Shown here: one piece after another, positions 20,323 to 30,700 of the stretch | Layout of the letters: each line of letters starts with the position of its first letter | Position numbering within the stretch: position 1 is the stretch's first letter | Assembly (NCBI GenBank): GCA_028287465.1 | Contig: JAQBPO010000044.1 | Location: forward strand, 1-44,437 | Source of the DNA: Fibrobacterota bacterium | GTDB lineage: Bacteria > Fibrobacterota > Fibrobacteria > UBA11236 | Reading direction: 5' to 3' | Length of the DNA stretch: 44,437 nt | Translations under genes and position numbers: made by a program | The notes under the pieces: model-generated | The model's input: the letters and a program-made list of their open reading frames with translations, nothing else | The model's database searches: none | Told to the model about the DNA's origin: nothing

Positions 20323-20325
20323 GGC

Positions 20326-20985
20326 TTAGCGTCGGATCTTGGGCCCGGGCGTGATGGCTCGGGATTCGGTTCCCGGAATGGCGCCCGCGCCTTCGCGGAT
20401 GATTTCCGGAGAATCCCCGACCAGGGAAATCACCGTCGTGGGGGTAACCGGCAGGGGACCAAGGTCGACGATCAGATCCACGACGTGGCCGTACATCGCT
20501 TCGATGTCCGACGGATCGATGAAATTGTCGTCCTCCTGGACCTTCGCCGCCGTGGTCAGGATGACCGATTCGGGGGCCAATTGGAACAGGGTATCGGTGA
20601 AAGGGCTGCCGGGCATCCGCACGCCCACCTCGGGGCGGTTGACGTCCAGGATCTTGCGCGCCCGCACCGTGGCCGGCAGGATGAAGGTATAGGCTCCGGG
20701 CACCAAGGCCTTCATATACCGGAAGGCGGAGGTATCCACCTTGGCGAATTCCGAAAGCGCGCCGAAATCGCGCACCATCAGGGCCATCATGTACTTTTTC
20801 ATGGCCCGTTTGATGTGGTAAAGCTTATGCACGCCCTTCTTGGAGAGGGCGTCGCAGCCCATGCTGTATCCCGAATCGGTGGGGTAGACGACCACCTCGC
20901 CCGCGGCGAAGGCGTCCAGCACCTTCTTCATGAAGCGGACTTCGGGATTCTTAGGGTGCAATTCCAGACGCATGGGCGGGCTCAT
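20326..20985 (-). CDS. YciO/Sua5/YrdC-family protein (threonylcarbamoyl-AMP synthase-like)
   Basis: The family includes TsaC/Sua5, which makes threonylcarbamoyl-AMP for tRNA t6A modification; YciO is a close but functionally unclear branch. The N-terminus LELHPKNPEVRFM aligns well with YciO (HPDNP region), followed by VVVYPTDSGYSMGCDALS, the core nucleotide-binding motif, and KRAMKKYMM. The 219-residue length lacks the extra Sua5 domain. The AGGAGG lies directly against the ATG at 20985 with no spacing, so the in-frame ATG at 20973, which also fits YciO alignments, may be the real start (215 residues). It is the last gene of the kinase-yraN-yciO minus-strand run, 45 bases after yraN. Confidence 0.85.
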   Translation of the reverse strand: MSPPMRLELHPKNPEVRFMKKVLDAFAAGEVVVYPTDSGYSMGCDALSKKGVHKLYHIKRAMKKYMMALMVRDFGALSEFAKVDTSAFRYMKALVPGAYTFILPATVRARKILDVNRPEVGVRMPGSPFTDTLFQLAPESVILTTAAKVQEDDNFIDPSDIEAMYGHVVDLIVDLGPLPVTPTTVISLVGDSPEIIREGAGAIPGTESRAITPGPKIRR

Positions 20986-21030
20986 CCTCCTGCCAGGGCG
21001 CGAAAACCAAGGCGGGGATAAGATAGCTTT

Positions 21031-21435
21031 TCAGCGGGAAGGGTAATAGTTCGCGCCGTCCGGGAGGAAGGCGTTGGGGATATGCTCCAGGCCCGGCCGG
21101 GAGCCGTCCTCGGGCATTTCAACGCCCACCACGTCGAACCGCATGTCCCGATGCTCCTGGCCTTGTTGGCAGCAATACCGTTGGGCCAGGCGTTGCAGGC
21201 GCCTTATCTTCCTGCCGTCGATGCGCTCCAGGGGGCGGCCCTTGGTGCTGGTCCGGTTCGCCTTGACCTCCACGAATACCAGGACCTTGTCCGGATCCTC
21301 CATGATGAGGTCGATTTCCCCCCGTCCCCGCCGGTAGTTGCGATGGAGGAGGGTGAAGCCTTTGGACGCGAGGAGGGTGAGGGCCAGGTCTTCGCCCCTA
21401 CGGCCCGCGCCGCAATGGTTTTCCGGCTTATTCAT
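21031..21435 (-). CDS. yraN: YraN/UPF0102 family endonuclease-like protein
   Basis: This 134-residue protein has a restriction-endonuclease-like core. It opens with GRRGEDLALTLLASKGF, then RNYRRGRGEIDLIMEDPDKVLVFVEVK, which holds the GEID...EVK acidic and Lys residues of a PD-(D/E)XK-type site. This is followed by the KIRRLQRLAQRY helix and the MRFDVVGV strand. The family is widespread and its role is poorly defined, with links to DNA repair or uptake proposed for some members. The start overlaps the end of the upstream kinase gene by 8 bases, indicating translational coupling. Coupling to a Ser/Thr kinase is unusual for yraN, which more often sits next to rnhB or rsmI. Confidence 0.92.
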   Translation of the reverse strand: MNKPENHCGAGRRGEDLALTLLASKGFTLLHRNYRRGRGEIDLIMEDPDKVLVFVEVKANRTSTKGRPLERIDGRKIRRLQRLAQRYCCQQGQEHRDMRFDVVGVEMPEDGSRPGLEHIPNAFLPDGANYYPSR

Positions 21436-22945
21436 AGGGAAGGCCCAGGAATCGGACCTCCCGTACGGCGATCGGTTTGACGGATGCGGGAGACGCCGCG
21501 CCCGCGGGAGCGGTTCCGAGGGAGAAACGGAGGGTGCCTTTTTCCAGCATCACCCCGCCCAAGGCCAGGTATTGTGGCCCGTCCGATTCCGACAGACCGA
21601 GCCGGATGGGCTTGCGGCCTTCCGCCTCCAAGGTGACGAATCTGGGATAGGCGTAAGCCGGCGCGGAACCGTCCGCATTCTGGAATCCCGCTTCGATGAC
21701 GAGGCCGGTTACCAGGATCTTTTTCGCGAAGGCGAATCCGATTTCCGCGTCATCGCGGGTCGTTCCCAGGGGCGCGGCCCAGGCGGTGGATCGTTTCCCG
21801 TCGAAGAGGTTCTCCACGCTCGAAGCGCCGCTCGGGCCGGTAGCCGCCGATGGCCCGGAATAGGTCGCGGGAACGGTCCAACCAAGGGTCTTCGCGGAGC
21901 CGGTGCCTGGCCGCAAAAGGAGGAAAGCCAGGGCGGCGAGGATGATCGCGAAAAGTCCCAGGATGCCCCAGAGATATCCCCGCGATACCGCCATGGGTTC
22001 ACCCGTGTATCGGCGATCCTTGTTGCGCCTATCCGTTATCCGCAGATCGGACGGGATTTGGGTCTTGCTCGTGGCCAGCTCAGGGGACACGTCCAGATGG
22101 GCCGAATCGAGATCCTTGAGCAACTCGTCCGCGGTAAGGTAGCGATCCGCCTTGTTCTTCTTCAGGCATTTGGCAACGATCAGTTCCAGCCGGGGCGGAA
22201 CGTCATGGGCCTTTTTGCCGAGCAGGGGAGGGGTCTCATGGACCTGTTTGTAGGCGACCGCGAGGGGGGTATCCGCCAGGAAGGGCGGGCGGCCGGTGAC
22301 CATCTCGTAGATGATGATGCCCAGGCCGTAGATATCGCTCTGGCCGTCCACCAGCCCGCCTTCGCATTGTTCCGGCGCCATGTACTCCGGCGTGCCCATG
22401 GCCATGCCGGTGGTGGTGATGCTCGGCGCGTCGATGACCTTGGCGATGCCGAAATCGGAGATGTAGACCTTGTCGCCCGGTTCGACCATGATATTGCCGG
22501 ACTTGATGTCGCGATGCACGATCTCGTTCTGGTGGGCGTACTTCAGGCCCCGGCAGATCTGCTTGGTGATGCCGATGATCCGCGCGTAGTCCAGGTACTT
22601 CTTCTCGTTCTGGATCAGTTTGCTCAGGGTGGTGCCCTGGACATATTGCATGGCGATGAACTTCTGCCCGTTCTCCTCGCCGTAGTCGTAGATGGTGACG
22701 ATGTTCTGATGCTGCAGGCGGGAAATCGCATAGGCCTCGGTGAAGAACCGTTCCGAGAACTCGGTGCTGCGGGCCAGCAGGCTCGGCAGGATTTTCAGGG
22801 CGACCGTCCGGTCGAGTCCGGTCTGGACGGCCTTGTAGACGTCGCCCATGCCGCCTTTTCCGAGATGCTCGACGATGGTGTAAGCCCCGAACTGGTGTTC
22901 GGTGAAGGCTTCGGGTTGCGTCGGTTTGATCGCGGCCTTGTCCAT
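21428..22945 (-). CDS. Membrane Ser/Thr protein kinase with C-terminal discoidin-like domain
   Basis: This Hanks-type kinase has 505 residues from the ATG at 22945. The glycine loop is LGKGGMGDVYKA. Lys51 is in VALKIL, the catalytic Asp146 in HRDIKSGNIMV, Asp164 in the DFG, and the APE motif in YMAPEQ after a Thr-rich activation loop. All catalytic residues are intact. A single membrane helix (about residues 323-347, WGILGLFAIILAALAFLLL) follows an arginine-rich juxtamembrane stretch. The outer domain has an NLFDGKRSTAWAAP motif typical of discoidin (F5/8 type C) sandwiches, so it may bind sugar or envelope ligands. An in-frame ATG at 23083 would add 46 residues, but a TATAAT box lies inside that region and an AAGGA precedes 22945. 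It heads the kinase-yraN-yciO run and is divergent from another kinase. Confidence 0.88.
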   Translation of the reverse strand: MDKAAIKPTQPEAFTEHQFGAYTIVEHLGKGGMGDVYKAVQTGLDRTVALKILPSLLARSTEFSERFFTEAYAISRLQHQNIVTIYDYGEENGQKFIAMQYVQGTTLSKLIQNEKKYLDYARIIGITKQICRGLKYAHQNEIVHRDIKSGNIMVEPGDKVYISDFGIAKVIDAPSITTTGMAMGTPEYMAPEQCEGGLVDGQSDIYGLGIIIYEMVTGRPPFLADTPLAVAYKQVHETPPLLGKKAHDVPPRLELIVAKCLKKNKADRYLTADELLKDLDSAHLDVSPELATSKTQIPSDLRITDRRNKDRRYTGEPMAVSRGYLWGILGLFAIILAALAFLLLRPGTGSAKTLGWTVPATYSGPSAATGPSGASSVENLFDGKRSTAWAAPLGTTRDDAEIGFAFAKKILVTGLVIEAGFQNADGSAPAYAYPRFVTLEAEGRKPIRLGLSESDGPQYLALGGVMLEKGTLRFSLGTAPAGAASPASVKPIAVREVRFLGLPYE

Positions 22946-23059
22946 GGATTGTCCTTTCCGAATCGGAAACCGCCCGGCTTCGGACCCGCCCTGCCTCGGC
23001 TCCAGGGAGACGGAAGGCTTGCGGGGAAGCGGAATGGTTTCCAAGCCGAATGTACCGAA

Positions 23060-23065
23060 ATTATA
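23060..23065 (-). promoter_or_regulatory. TATAAT box, candidate -10 for the kinase-yraN-yciO run
   Basis: On the minus strand the bases read TATAAT, about 115 bases upstream of the preferred kinase start. No good -35 is seen 17 bases further up. Its position inside the longer kinase frame favours the shorter start at 22945. Confidence 0.4.
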
Positions 23066-23151
23066 GGAAAAATCCGTGTCCATGATCTCTAAAAACCTCG
23101 GATTCCCCGGGTTATCCTCTCCCGCTTTCCGTGTTGCTACCTTCCCGGCGC

Positions 23152-24786
23152 ATGAACAGCCGTTACGGTAGGTACGAAGTCCTGTACAAGCTGGGCCAGG
23201 GAGCCATGGCGCAGGTATTCCTGGCGCGGGACCCCGTCCTGTCCCGCTTCGTCGCCGTAAAGGTCCTGCACGCGGATCTGGCCTCCCGCAAGGACGTGCT
23301 GCAACGCTTTTTCAACGAAGCGCGTACCGTGGCCGTGGTCCGCAACCCGCATGTGGTGGAGGTCTTCGACTTCGGCCAAGAAGGGAAGGATCTCTACCTG
23401 GTCATGGAATTCGTGGACGGCCTCAGCCTTCACGGGGTCCTCAAGCAATTGCGTCCCGCATCCCCCGGACATGTCGATACGCCCCAGGATCTTACCGCTT
23501 CCGCGCGGGACCTGTCGCCGTACTTCGAGCCGTTGGATTCGACCATCACGGCCGCCCTGATGTGCCAGGCGGCGGAAGGCTTGACCTTGGCCGCGCAGCA
23601 TGGCGTCGTCCATCGGGACATCAAGCCCGAGAACCTGATGATCAATCAGCAAGGTTACCTGAAGATTTCCGATTTCGGCATCGCGCACGTCCAGGATGAA
23701 AGCATCACCAAGACCGGTGCGGTCCTGGGTTCCCCCCTATTCATGTCCCCGGAACAGGCGCGCGGCATCAAACCCATCACTTCCCAGGCCGACATGTTCT
23801 CCCTGGGCGCGGTCTTCTATTCCTGCCTCGTTGGGCATCCGCCCTTCAAGGGCCGGAATCTCACGGATCTGTTCCGCAAGATCGCTTCCGAAGCGCATAT
23901 CCCCCTTTGGAGGCTTCGTCCCGATCTGGATCCCGCCCTGGGAACCCTCGTGGAAACCCTGCTCCGGAAGGATCCCGCCGAACGCGGGGCGGGACCACGA
24001 TGGCTGCACCGCCAACTCAAGGGTTACCTGATGGCCTTGGGAATCATGGATCCAGCGGAATTGATCGCGGGATACCTGCAGGAGCTTTCCGCGCGGGGGA
24101 TACAGACCACTTGGCGCATGGAGGGTCCGGGATCGCCTCGGCCGGCCACGCTTCCGGTGGGGACCCTGCCCATGAATTCAGCCGCCACCGAGCGTTATAC
24201 GCGCGAAAGCGACCGTCGCATGCCGGCGGCGGCTTTGGGAGCGGCCTTGGGCATCCTGGGGATGGCCGCGGCGGGCGTGGCATGGGGCGTTCTTTCCCAC
24301 ATGGGCAAACCGGGGGCCGCCGCGGAGGCCCGGGCCTCAAGTAACGTAAGTGGTACCCTGGCCTCTTTCGCGGTTCCCGCCGGCGGAGTCCCTGGGACGG
24401 CCAGGCGGGAAGGCGAAGGGCGGGAAACCGCGTCGGGCGGGAAGGATTCCGCGGCCTCGCAGCCCCTCATTCCGGATCCGGAACCGATAGCCGTATCGGC
24501 AAAGGATCCTGCTGAAAAGCCGCAAGGGACCGAGGAAAACGCCATTCTGGTCCTGAAAAGCTCGCCGCCCTTCGCCGAAACCTTCGTGGACGGGAATTTC
24601 ATGGGCGTAACCCCGGTGAGGCTGGCGTCCCTTCCCGCGGGCCGGCACCGGGTAATCCTGAAGGTCAAGCATGCTCCGGCCTTCGATACCGTACTCGTCC
24701 TGAAATCCGGGACGCAGGCCTACAAGTTCCGCATGGATGACGGCGCGCCATCGCGCTTGGCGGCGACTCCCGAAGACCCGCTCTAA
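23152..24786 (+). CDS. Membrane Ser/Thr protein kinase with C-terminal PEGA domain
   Basis: This is a 544-residue Hanks-type kinase. Its motifs are LGQGAMAQVFLARD, Lys37 in VAVKVL, HRDIKPENLMI with Asp156, Asp174 in the DFG, and MSPEQA. An insert of about 25 residues between the N and C lobes (PASPGHVDTPQDLTASARD) is longer than usual. A membrane helix lies at about residues 358-381 (AALGAALGILGMAAAGVAWGVL). The outer part is a Ser/Gly/Pro-rich linker and then a PEGA domain (SSPPFAETFVDGNFMGVTPV, then GRHRVILK). PEGA domains are common on surface and lipoprotein-like sensors. A GTG at 23131 could add 7 residues. It is divergent from the discoidin-type kinase and overlaps the converging aminotransferase gene by 4 bases. 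Confidence 0.9.
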   Translation: MNSRYGRYEVLYKLGQGAMAQVFLARDPVLSRFVAVKVLHADLASRKDVLQRFFNEARTVAVVRNPHVVEVFDFGQEGKDLYLVMEFVDGLSLHGVLKQLRPASPGHVDTPQDLTASARDLSPYFEPLDSTITAALMCQAAEGLTLAAQHGVVHRDIKPENLMINQQGYLKISDFGIAHVQDESITKTGAVLGSPLFMSPEQARGIKPITSQADMFSLGAVFYSCLVGHPPFKGRNLTDLFRKIASEAHIPLWRLRPDLDPALGTLVETLLRKDPAERGAGPRWLHRQLKGYLMALGIMDPAELIAGYLQELSARGIQTTWRMEGPGSPRPATLPVGTLPMNSAATERYTRESDRRMPAAALGAALGILGMAAAGVAWGVLSHMGKPGAAAEARASSNVSGTLASFAVPAGGVPGTARREGEGRETASGGKDSAASQPLIPDPEPIAVSAKDPAEKPQGTEENAILVLKSSPPFAETFVDGNFMGVTPVRLASLPAGRHRVILKVKHAPAFDTVLVLKSGTQAYKFRMDDGAPSRLAATPEDPL

Positions 24787-25985
24787 CCGGGAACCAGGGC
24801 CAGCAATCCCGATTCCAGGCGATCCAGCGCCGCCCCTAGGATGTCGAGGCTGTTGGCGAAGGAAATCCGCATGTACCCTTCCAGACCGAAGCTGCTGCCC
24901 GGAACGGTGGCGAGCATTCGGCGCTCGAGCAAGTATTCGCAGATATCCATCGAGGTCCGCATTATCTTCCCGCCGAAGGATTTCCCGAGGTAGGCCTCCA
25001 GGTTGAAAAACACGTAGAAGGCCCCTTCCGGTTTCAGGACCTTCAATCCGGGTATGCGGGACAATCGCTCCAAGGCCAGATCCCGGCATTCACCAAGATG
25101 ACGGCGCATGACCTCCGGGAAGGCCAGGCCGTCTTCCAGGGCGGCCAAGGCCGCATACTGGGAGGCATTGGCGGGATGATGCGTTCCATGGCTCTGGATG
25201 GCCCCGATGGCCGAGGCGAGCGCCGGCGGCGCACCGGTATAGCCGATGCGCCAGCCCGTCATGGCATAGGCTTTGGACATGCCGTTGATGGTGATGGTCC
25301 TGGCGAAAATCTCCGGACCCAGGGCGGCGATGCTGACATGCCGGTTCCCGTCGTACATGATGTACTCATAGATTTCATCGGACAGGCAGTAGATATCGGC
25401 CTTCACGGCGACGCCGGCGAGCGCGCGCAATTCGGATTCGGAGTAGACGGCGCCGGTCGGATTGCCGGGGGAATTCAGGATCAACAATTTGGATTTCGGG
25501 GTCAGGGCCTTTTCCATCTGGGCCGCGGTCAGCTTGAACCCAGACGCCATATCGGTAGGGACGATCACCGGCGTCCCGCCCAGGAACCGGACCAGCTCCG
25601 GGTAGGTGACCCAGCACGGGGTGGGGATGATCACTTCATCGCCCTCTTCGACCAGGGCCATCAGGGCATTGAAGACGGCGTGCTTCGCGCCGCTGGAAAT
25701 GATGATCTCCGATGGGGAATAGGCGAGACCGTTGTCGCGGGCGAACTTGCGGCTGACCGCCTCCTTGAGGCCGGGTAGCCCGGTCACATTGGAATATTTG
25801 GTCTGGCCGGCCCGGATCGATTCGATGGCCGCAAGCTTGGCCGGCTCCGGGGTATCCAGATCCGGTTCTCCGGCGCCCAGGCTGAGAACGTCCTTGCCCT
25901 CGGCCTTCAGCCGCTTGTACTTCGCATCGATGGCGACGGTCTGGGACGTACTGATCCGTCCCGTCCGCGCGGCGAGGGGCTTCAT
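24783..25985 (-). CDS. Class I/II pyridoxal-phosphate aminotransferase (aspartate-type)
   Basis: This 400-residue aminotransferase is of fold type I. Its N-terminus ISTSQTVAIDAKYKRLKAEG and LSLGAGEPDLDTP match the AspB/AspC-Ib group. NSPGNPTGAV carries the conserved Asn, and Lys238 in NGMSKAYAMTGWRIGY forms the Schiff base with the cofactor. The C-terminal Arg for the alpha-carboxylate is in MRISFANS. It probably transfers amino groups between aspartate or related amino acids and 2-oxoglutarate. It starts 13 bases after the ilvD stop on the same strand, so it may take part in branched-chain amino-acid synthesis, or the pairing may be accidental. Substrate range cannot be told from the motifs. 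Confidence 0.9.
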   Translation of the reverse strand: MKPLAARTGRISTSQTVAIDAKYKRLKAEGKDVLSLGAGEPDLDTPEPAKLAAIESIRAGQTKYSNVTGLPGLKEAVSRKFARDNGLAYSPSEIIISSGAKHAVFNALMALVEEGDEVIIPTPCWVTYPELVRFLGGTPVIVPTDMASGFKLTAAQMEKALTPKSKLLILNSPGNPTGAVYSESELRALAGVAVKADIYCLSDEIYEYIMYDGNRHVSIAALGPEIFARTITINGMSKAYAMTGWRIGYTGAPPALASAIGAIQSHGTHHPANASQYAALAALEDGLAFPEVMRRHLGECRDLALERLSRIPGLKVLKPEGAFYVFFNLEAYLGKSFGGKIMRTSMDICEYLLERRMLATVPGSSFGLEGYMRISFANSLDILGAALDRLESGLLALVPG

Positions 25986-25998
25986 GGTTTTCCGGGGA

Positions 25999-27675
25999 TC
26001 ATGCGTCGGTGACGCAGCCTTCGGAAGCCGTGCTCACGGTCTTGATGTACTTGTACAGGGTACCCTGGGTGATCTTGTACGGCGGCGCCTTCCATCCCTT
26101 GAAGCGGGAGGCGATTTCCGCCTCGGTCAGGTCCGCGTCCAGGGTGTTCTTGTCCGCATCGATGGTGATCACGTCCCCGGTCTTGAGGACGGCGAGCAGG
26201 CCGCCGGTCTGGGCCTCGGGCGTGATATGGCCCACCACGAAACCGTGGGTCCCTCCGGAGAAGCGGCCGTCCGTGATCAGCGCGACGCTCTTGCCCAGGC
26301 CGGCTCCCATGATGGCCGACGTCACGGTGAGCATTTCGCTCATGCCCGGACCGCCCTTGGGGCCTTCGTAGCGGATGACGACGACGTCGCCGGGCAGGAT
26401 TTCCTTGCGCTCCAGGGCATGCAGGGTCTCCTCTTCGGAATCATAGACCTTGGCGGGGCCGGTGAAGGACAGGCCTTCCTTGCCCGTGATCTTGGCGACC
26501 GCGCCTTCCCGGGCCAGGTTACCGTAGAGGATGCGGATATGGCCGCTCTTCTTGAGGGGTTGGCTGACGGGGAAGATGATCTTCTGGCCTTCCTTGAGGC
26601 CGGGCAGATCCTCGACGTTCTCGGCCAGGGTCTTGCCGGTCACGGTCATGCAGGAGCCGTCGATAAGGCCTTCCTTGATGAGCAGCTTGGTTACCGCGGG
26701 GACGCCGCCCGCGCCATGCAGATCTTCCATCACGAATTTTCCGCTCGGCTTCAAGTCGGCCAGGTAAGGGCGCTTGTCGCTGATGCGCTGGAGGTCGTCG
26801 ATGGTCAAGGGCACGTGCGCGGCCTTGGCCATGGCGATCAGATGCAATACCGCGTTGGTGGACCCACCCAGGGCGATGACCATGGTGAAGGCGTTCTCGA
26901 AGGCCTTGCGGGTCATGATGTCCCGGGGCTTGAGGTCGAGTTCCAGGATGCGCTTGATGGCCTTGCCCACGTTCAGGCATTCGCGGAACTTCTCGTCGCT
27001 TACGGCAGGGGAGGACGAATCGTAAGGCAGGGACATGCCCAGGGTCTCGATGGCCGAGGCCATGGTATTGGCCGTGTACATGCCGCCGCAGGCGCCTTGG
27101 CCGGGGCAGGCCTTCTGGATGATCTCGTTCATGCCGGCTTCGTCGGTCTTTCCGTTCACGAACTCGCCGTACGCCTCGAAGGCCGAGACCACGTCGAGCT
27201 TCCTGCCGTCATGGTAACCCGGCAGGATGGTGCCGCCGTAGACCATGATGGACGGCCGGTTGAACCGGGCCATGGCCATGAGGGATCCGGGCATGTTCTT
27301 GTCGCAGCCCATCACCGAAATGTTCGCGTCGTACCACATCGCGCAGGTCACGGTCTCGATGGAGTCCGCGATCAGGTCGCGGGACTGGAGGGAGTAGTTC
27401 ATGCCCTCGGTGCCCATGGAAATGCCGTCGCTCACGCCGATGGTGTTGAAGATCAGGCCCATCAAGCCTTCTTCCTTGACGCCTTTCTTGATATGGGCGG
27501 CCAGGTCGTTCAGGTGCATATTGCACGGATTGCCGTCGTAACCGGCGCTGGCGATCCCCACTTGCGCCTTGCCCATGTCCTCGTCCGTCATGCCTATGGC
27601 GTGGAGCATGGCCTTGGAACCGGGCTGGGAGATGGTCTGGGTCAGTCGGGAGCTGTATTTATTGAGCTTTTGCAT
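25999..27675 (-). CDS. ilvD: Dihydroxy-acid dehydratase
   Basis: This enzyme dehydrates 2,3-dihydroxy-isovalerate and its homologue to the 2-keto acids that precede valine, leucine and isoleucine. It has 558 residues, standard for the Fe-S IlvD/Edd family. Conserved segments include [27 protein letters not shown] and [17 protein letters not shown], holding the Fe-S cysteines. Also present are [37 protein letters not shown], and the C-terminal [25 protein letters not shown] rather than phosphogluconate dehydratase is supported by these motifs and the neighbouring aminotransferase. The upstream transglutaminase-type gene ends 106 bases before it, so it may have its own promoter. No other ilv genes are in the window. 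Confidence 0.95.
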   Translation of the reverse strand: MQKLNKYSSRLTQTISQPGSKAMLHAIGMTDEDMGKAQVGIASAGYDGNPCNMHLNDLAAHIKKGVKEEGLMGLIFNTIGVSDGISMGTEGMNYSLQSRDLIADSIETVTCAMWYDANISVMGCDKNMPGSLMAMARFNRPSIMVYGGTILPGYHDGRKLDVVSAFEAYGEFVNGKTDEAGMNEIIQKACPGQGACGGMYTANTMASAIETLGMSLPYDSSSPAVSDEKFRECLNVGKAIKRILELDLKPRDIMTRKAFENAFTMVIALGGSTNAVLHLIAMAKAAHVPLTIDDLQRISDKRPYLADLKPSGKFVMEDLHGAGGVPAVTKLLIKEGLIDGSCMTVTGKTLAENVEDLPGLKEGQKIIFPVSQPLKKSGHIRILYGNLAREGAVAKITGKEGLSFTGPAKVYDSEEETLHALERKEILPGDVVVIRYEGPKGGPGMSEMLTVTSAIMGAGLGKSVALITDGRFSGGTHGFVVGHITPEAQTGGLLAVLKTGDVITIDADKNTLDADLTEAEIASRFKGWKAPPYKITQGTLYKYIKTVSTASEGCVTDA

Positions 27676-27781
27676 GGTGGCCTTTGCAGTACTGGGAAGC
27701 CTTGAATTTAGTAAAAGCGGCCGCTTTCCAGCAGAGGCGCGGTGGGCCCGCCTGGTTCAGAATGACCTCAGGGCGGTAAAA

Positions 27782-30700
27782 TCAACGCTTGGAAATGACC
27801 AGCCGGAGGCTGGAGCGGGCCAGGATGGGATCCCATTCGGCCTGGATCTTGGCGTATTCCTCCGGGGTGGCCACGAAGGGGTCGATGCGCCAGTTCTGCT
27901 TGATGACGATGGACTCCGGTGTGCCTTGGTTGATGGACAGGAGCCAATGCAGGTAATGTTCCGACAGCTCCCGGTCCAGATTCAGGGACTTCCATCCGTA
28001 GCCTTCCGGGATTTCGTAGACCCATTGGGAATTGATCTGGATCTCATGGGGGAAGTACACCGGGGCCTTCCGGGAAGTGGCGCGCGGGAACCTCAGGAAA
28101 CTCAATTCCAGCTTGGGGAAATGCTCGAACTCCTGGAGCGCGGTGCGGAACGGGAACTTGGCCCGGTACCGGAAGACCATCACCAGGGGAAGATCCGGAT
28201 CGTTCTCGTTGAGCACGCGGAAGCGTTCATCGGCGAAAGCGGGATAGCTTTGGGCCAGCCAGCTCAGGAGGTTCTCGAATTTCGTGTTCGGGTTCCAGGC
28301 CCGCATATGGGCGCGGAATTCGGACGCGACCTTGCCGGAAAGGACCAGGCTGTCGGAACCGATGGCGGTCTGATTGGGATCCACCTTCAGATTGTGGAAG
28401 ACCTGGACGCGATGCTCCCCTGCGGAATCCAATTCCGGGATGGTCGCCATGCGGGAGTTCTCATCGTCGATGATAAGGACGTTCTTGCCTTCCAGGGCGA
28501 GGGGCGCGCGGCGGAAAGCATAGGATTTTTCCGTCGGGTCCAGGAAGTACTGGGGCAAGCCCTTCTGGGCCGGCACATGCACGATCATGTGGTTGAACTG
28601 GTGGAGGCTGGGCTGATCGATATCGCCCGCGTGATTGAGGCTGACGAGGCAGAGGTGGGCCTCCAGGTTGCGCGCCTTCAGCATCTGCATCAAGAGCAGG
28701 GCGTGGCCTTTGCAATCGGAGTATCCGTTCGTCAGAACGGCTTCGCAGCGTTCCGGAACAAGGGCCTGGAGGCTGAATTCGTAATTGTTGTACCGGACCG
28801 AATCCCGGACGAACCGATAGAGGGCCATCACGGGATTCACCCCGCGGTTCTTGTCCATGGTCTCGGCCGCACGTTCCTGTACGGGCACGGGGATGGAATC
28901 GAGGCGGATCCCGGACTTTTCGAGGAAGCGCTGGTAATTGCGACCCACCTCGCGCCAGGTCGTGAACGGGGTTATGGAGAAGCCCGTTCCGAACTCATCG
29001 TTGTAGGGGCGGAAATTCTCCTCGAAGGCCGGAGTGGGTTCATCCATGCGGATCACAAGGCGATCGGGAAGGCTGTCCACCTTGGTTTCACCGAAGGCGC
29101 TGAGGAGGAGGTGCTTCGGCGGGTGAAGGATCTCATAAGTGCTATTCAGGACCGGAAAGGGATAGGCATGATCGTAGCGGAGATAGGGGAATTCTGCGAC
29201 CGGAAGCTGCGACTCTTCGGTCGTGATCGCTTCGAGGAATTGGACGCCCGGTTTGGTCTTGAGGGGAAGGTGGACCAGGAGGTTTTCCGGATGAAGGGTC
29301 GTATTGTGGCTTTTCGTCACGTAGAAATCGGCCGCCGTCTCGGATTCGACGACCTTGCCGTTCCCGTCGTACAGGCGGAACGCGTTCACGTAGAACCGCG
29401 AATATCCGGGATTCATTTCATAGGTGAGCTCGGACATGCGGAAGAGCTTTTTCGCGTCCTTGATATGGTAGAACTGGTGGCGCGTTTTCTTCCAGCGACC
29501 ATCGGTAGCCCGGGTCTTGGGCGCCCAGGAATAAACGATGTCCTGGGTCAGCATGGTCAGGGGGGATTGGGCGGACAGCTTCAGGTTATCCGGCTTCTGC
29601 ATCAGGGCCTTGGCCGCCGAAAGGCTTGCCCTGGTCTTTAGCGGAGAGATGGGCGTGCGGAGGATGAGATTGCTGCGATTGCCCATCAATGCGGCCACTT
29701 GGGTGGCCAATTGCTGCGCTTCCCGATTGGCGGGATCCAGGTCCACGGCCTGTTTGGCGGACTGTCCCGCCAGGCGGTAGAGCTTGAGGTTGAATTCGCA
29801 TTCTCCCTTCAGCAGGTAATTGTTGGAGCTGGGCGGGAATCCATTGCCCAAGGTGCGGACGAAATCCAGAGCGCCTTCATAGTCCTTCAGGCCGGCCAGG
29901 GCCCGAAGGTAGTACTCCGCGGATTTCTCGTTCGGAACCGTATCGGCATGGGTTTGGACCAGCACTTGCCGGGCATTCTCGTACTCCTCCAGGCCAAGGT
30001 AGGTGGACGCCAGATATACCGAAAGCCGGAAGGTCGGCTTCTCGCTGTAGCGTCGGAGCAGGACATTCTTCGAATGGACCCGCTCGCCCAAGCCCCAAAG
30101 CGCGTCGGAAAGGTTGATGAGCCACTCCGTGTTTTCCGGTTCCAATTCCAAGGCTTTGAGGGCCCAGTCCTTGGCCTCCTGGTATTTGCCCAACTCCTCG
30201 AACAGGGCCCCCATGATGCCGGCCAATTCGCCGGAAGTCGTGAGAAGCTTCGGGAAGCGGGACAGGAAATCAAGACCGGCGAGGGTTTCCTTGCGGACTT
30301 GGAAGATGGCGGCGCAATTGACCAGGTAGGCCGCGTTCGCGGCATCGAGATCCAGCGCTTTCTGGAAATGCTTCATGGCCGCGGTCCAATTGGAGTCCTC
30401 GACGGCTTTGAGGCCCAAGGTGTTCTCGATAGCGGCCCGAAAGCTGCGCAAGCATGAATCCGGGAGCGATCCAGGCTTTGAGGGCTGGTATTCCATGCGG
30501 ATATCGTCGATTCCCCCGAGGCGATCCCGGCTAAGGGGCATTTTCGATTCCACGCTGACGAAAAGCAGGGAGGAGTCCGAACGCATCATCAGACCCCAGT
30601 GCTTCAGGGTATCCTCGGGGGATTTGAAAAGGAAGGCCCGCCCCGCCGGAGGTTCCGCGCCTCCTGCCGACGAATCCGGATCGGCCTTGAATAGATAGGC

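Noticed and set aside
25732-27705. Plus-strand open frame of 657 codons opposite ilvD
   Set aside because: This is a frame artefact of GC-rich coding DNA. ilvD is certain on the other strand.
27713-27727. AAAGCGGCCGCTTT palindrome upstream of ilvD as a terminator
   Set aside because: It has no loop and no T-run in either direction, so it is a chance palindrome.
27569-29641. Plus-strand open frame of 690 codons opposite the transglutaminase-type gene
   Set aside because: It has no recognisable domain or ribosome site and overlaps a motif-bearing gene on the minus strand.
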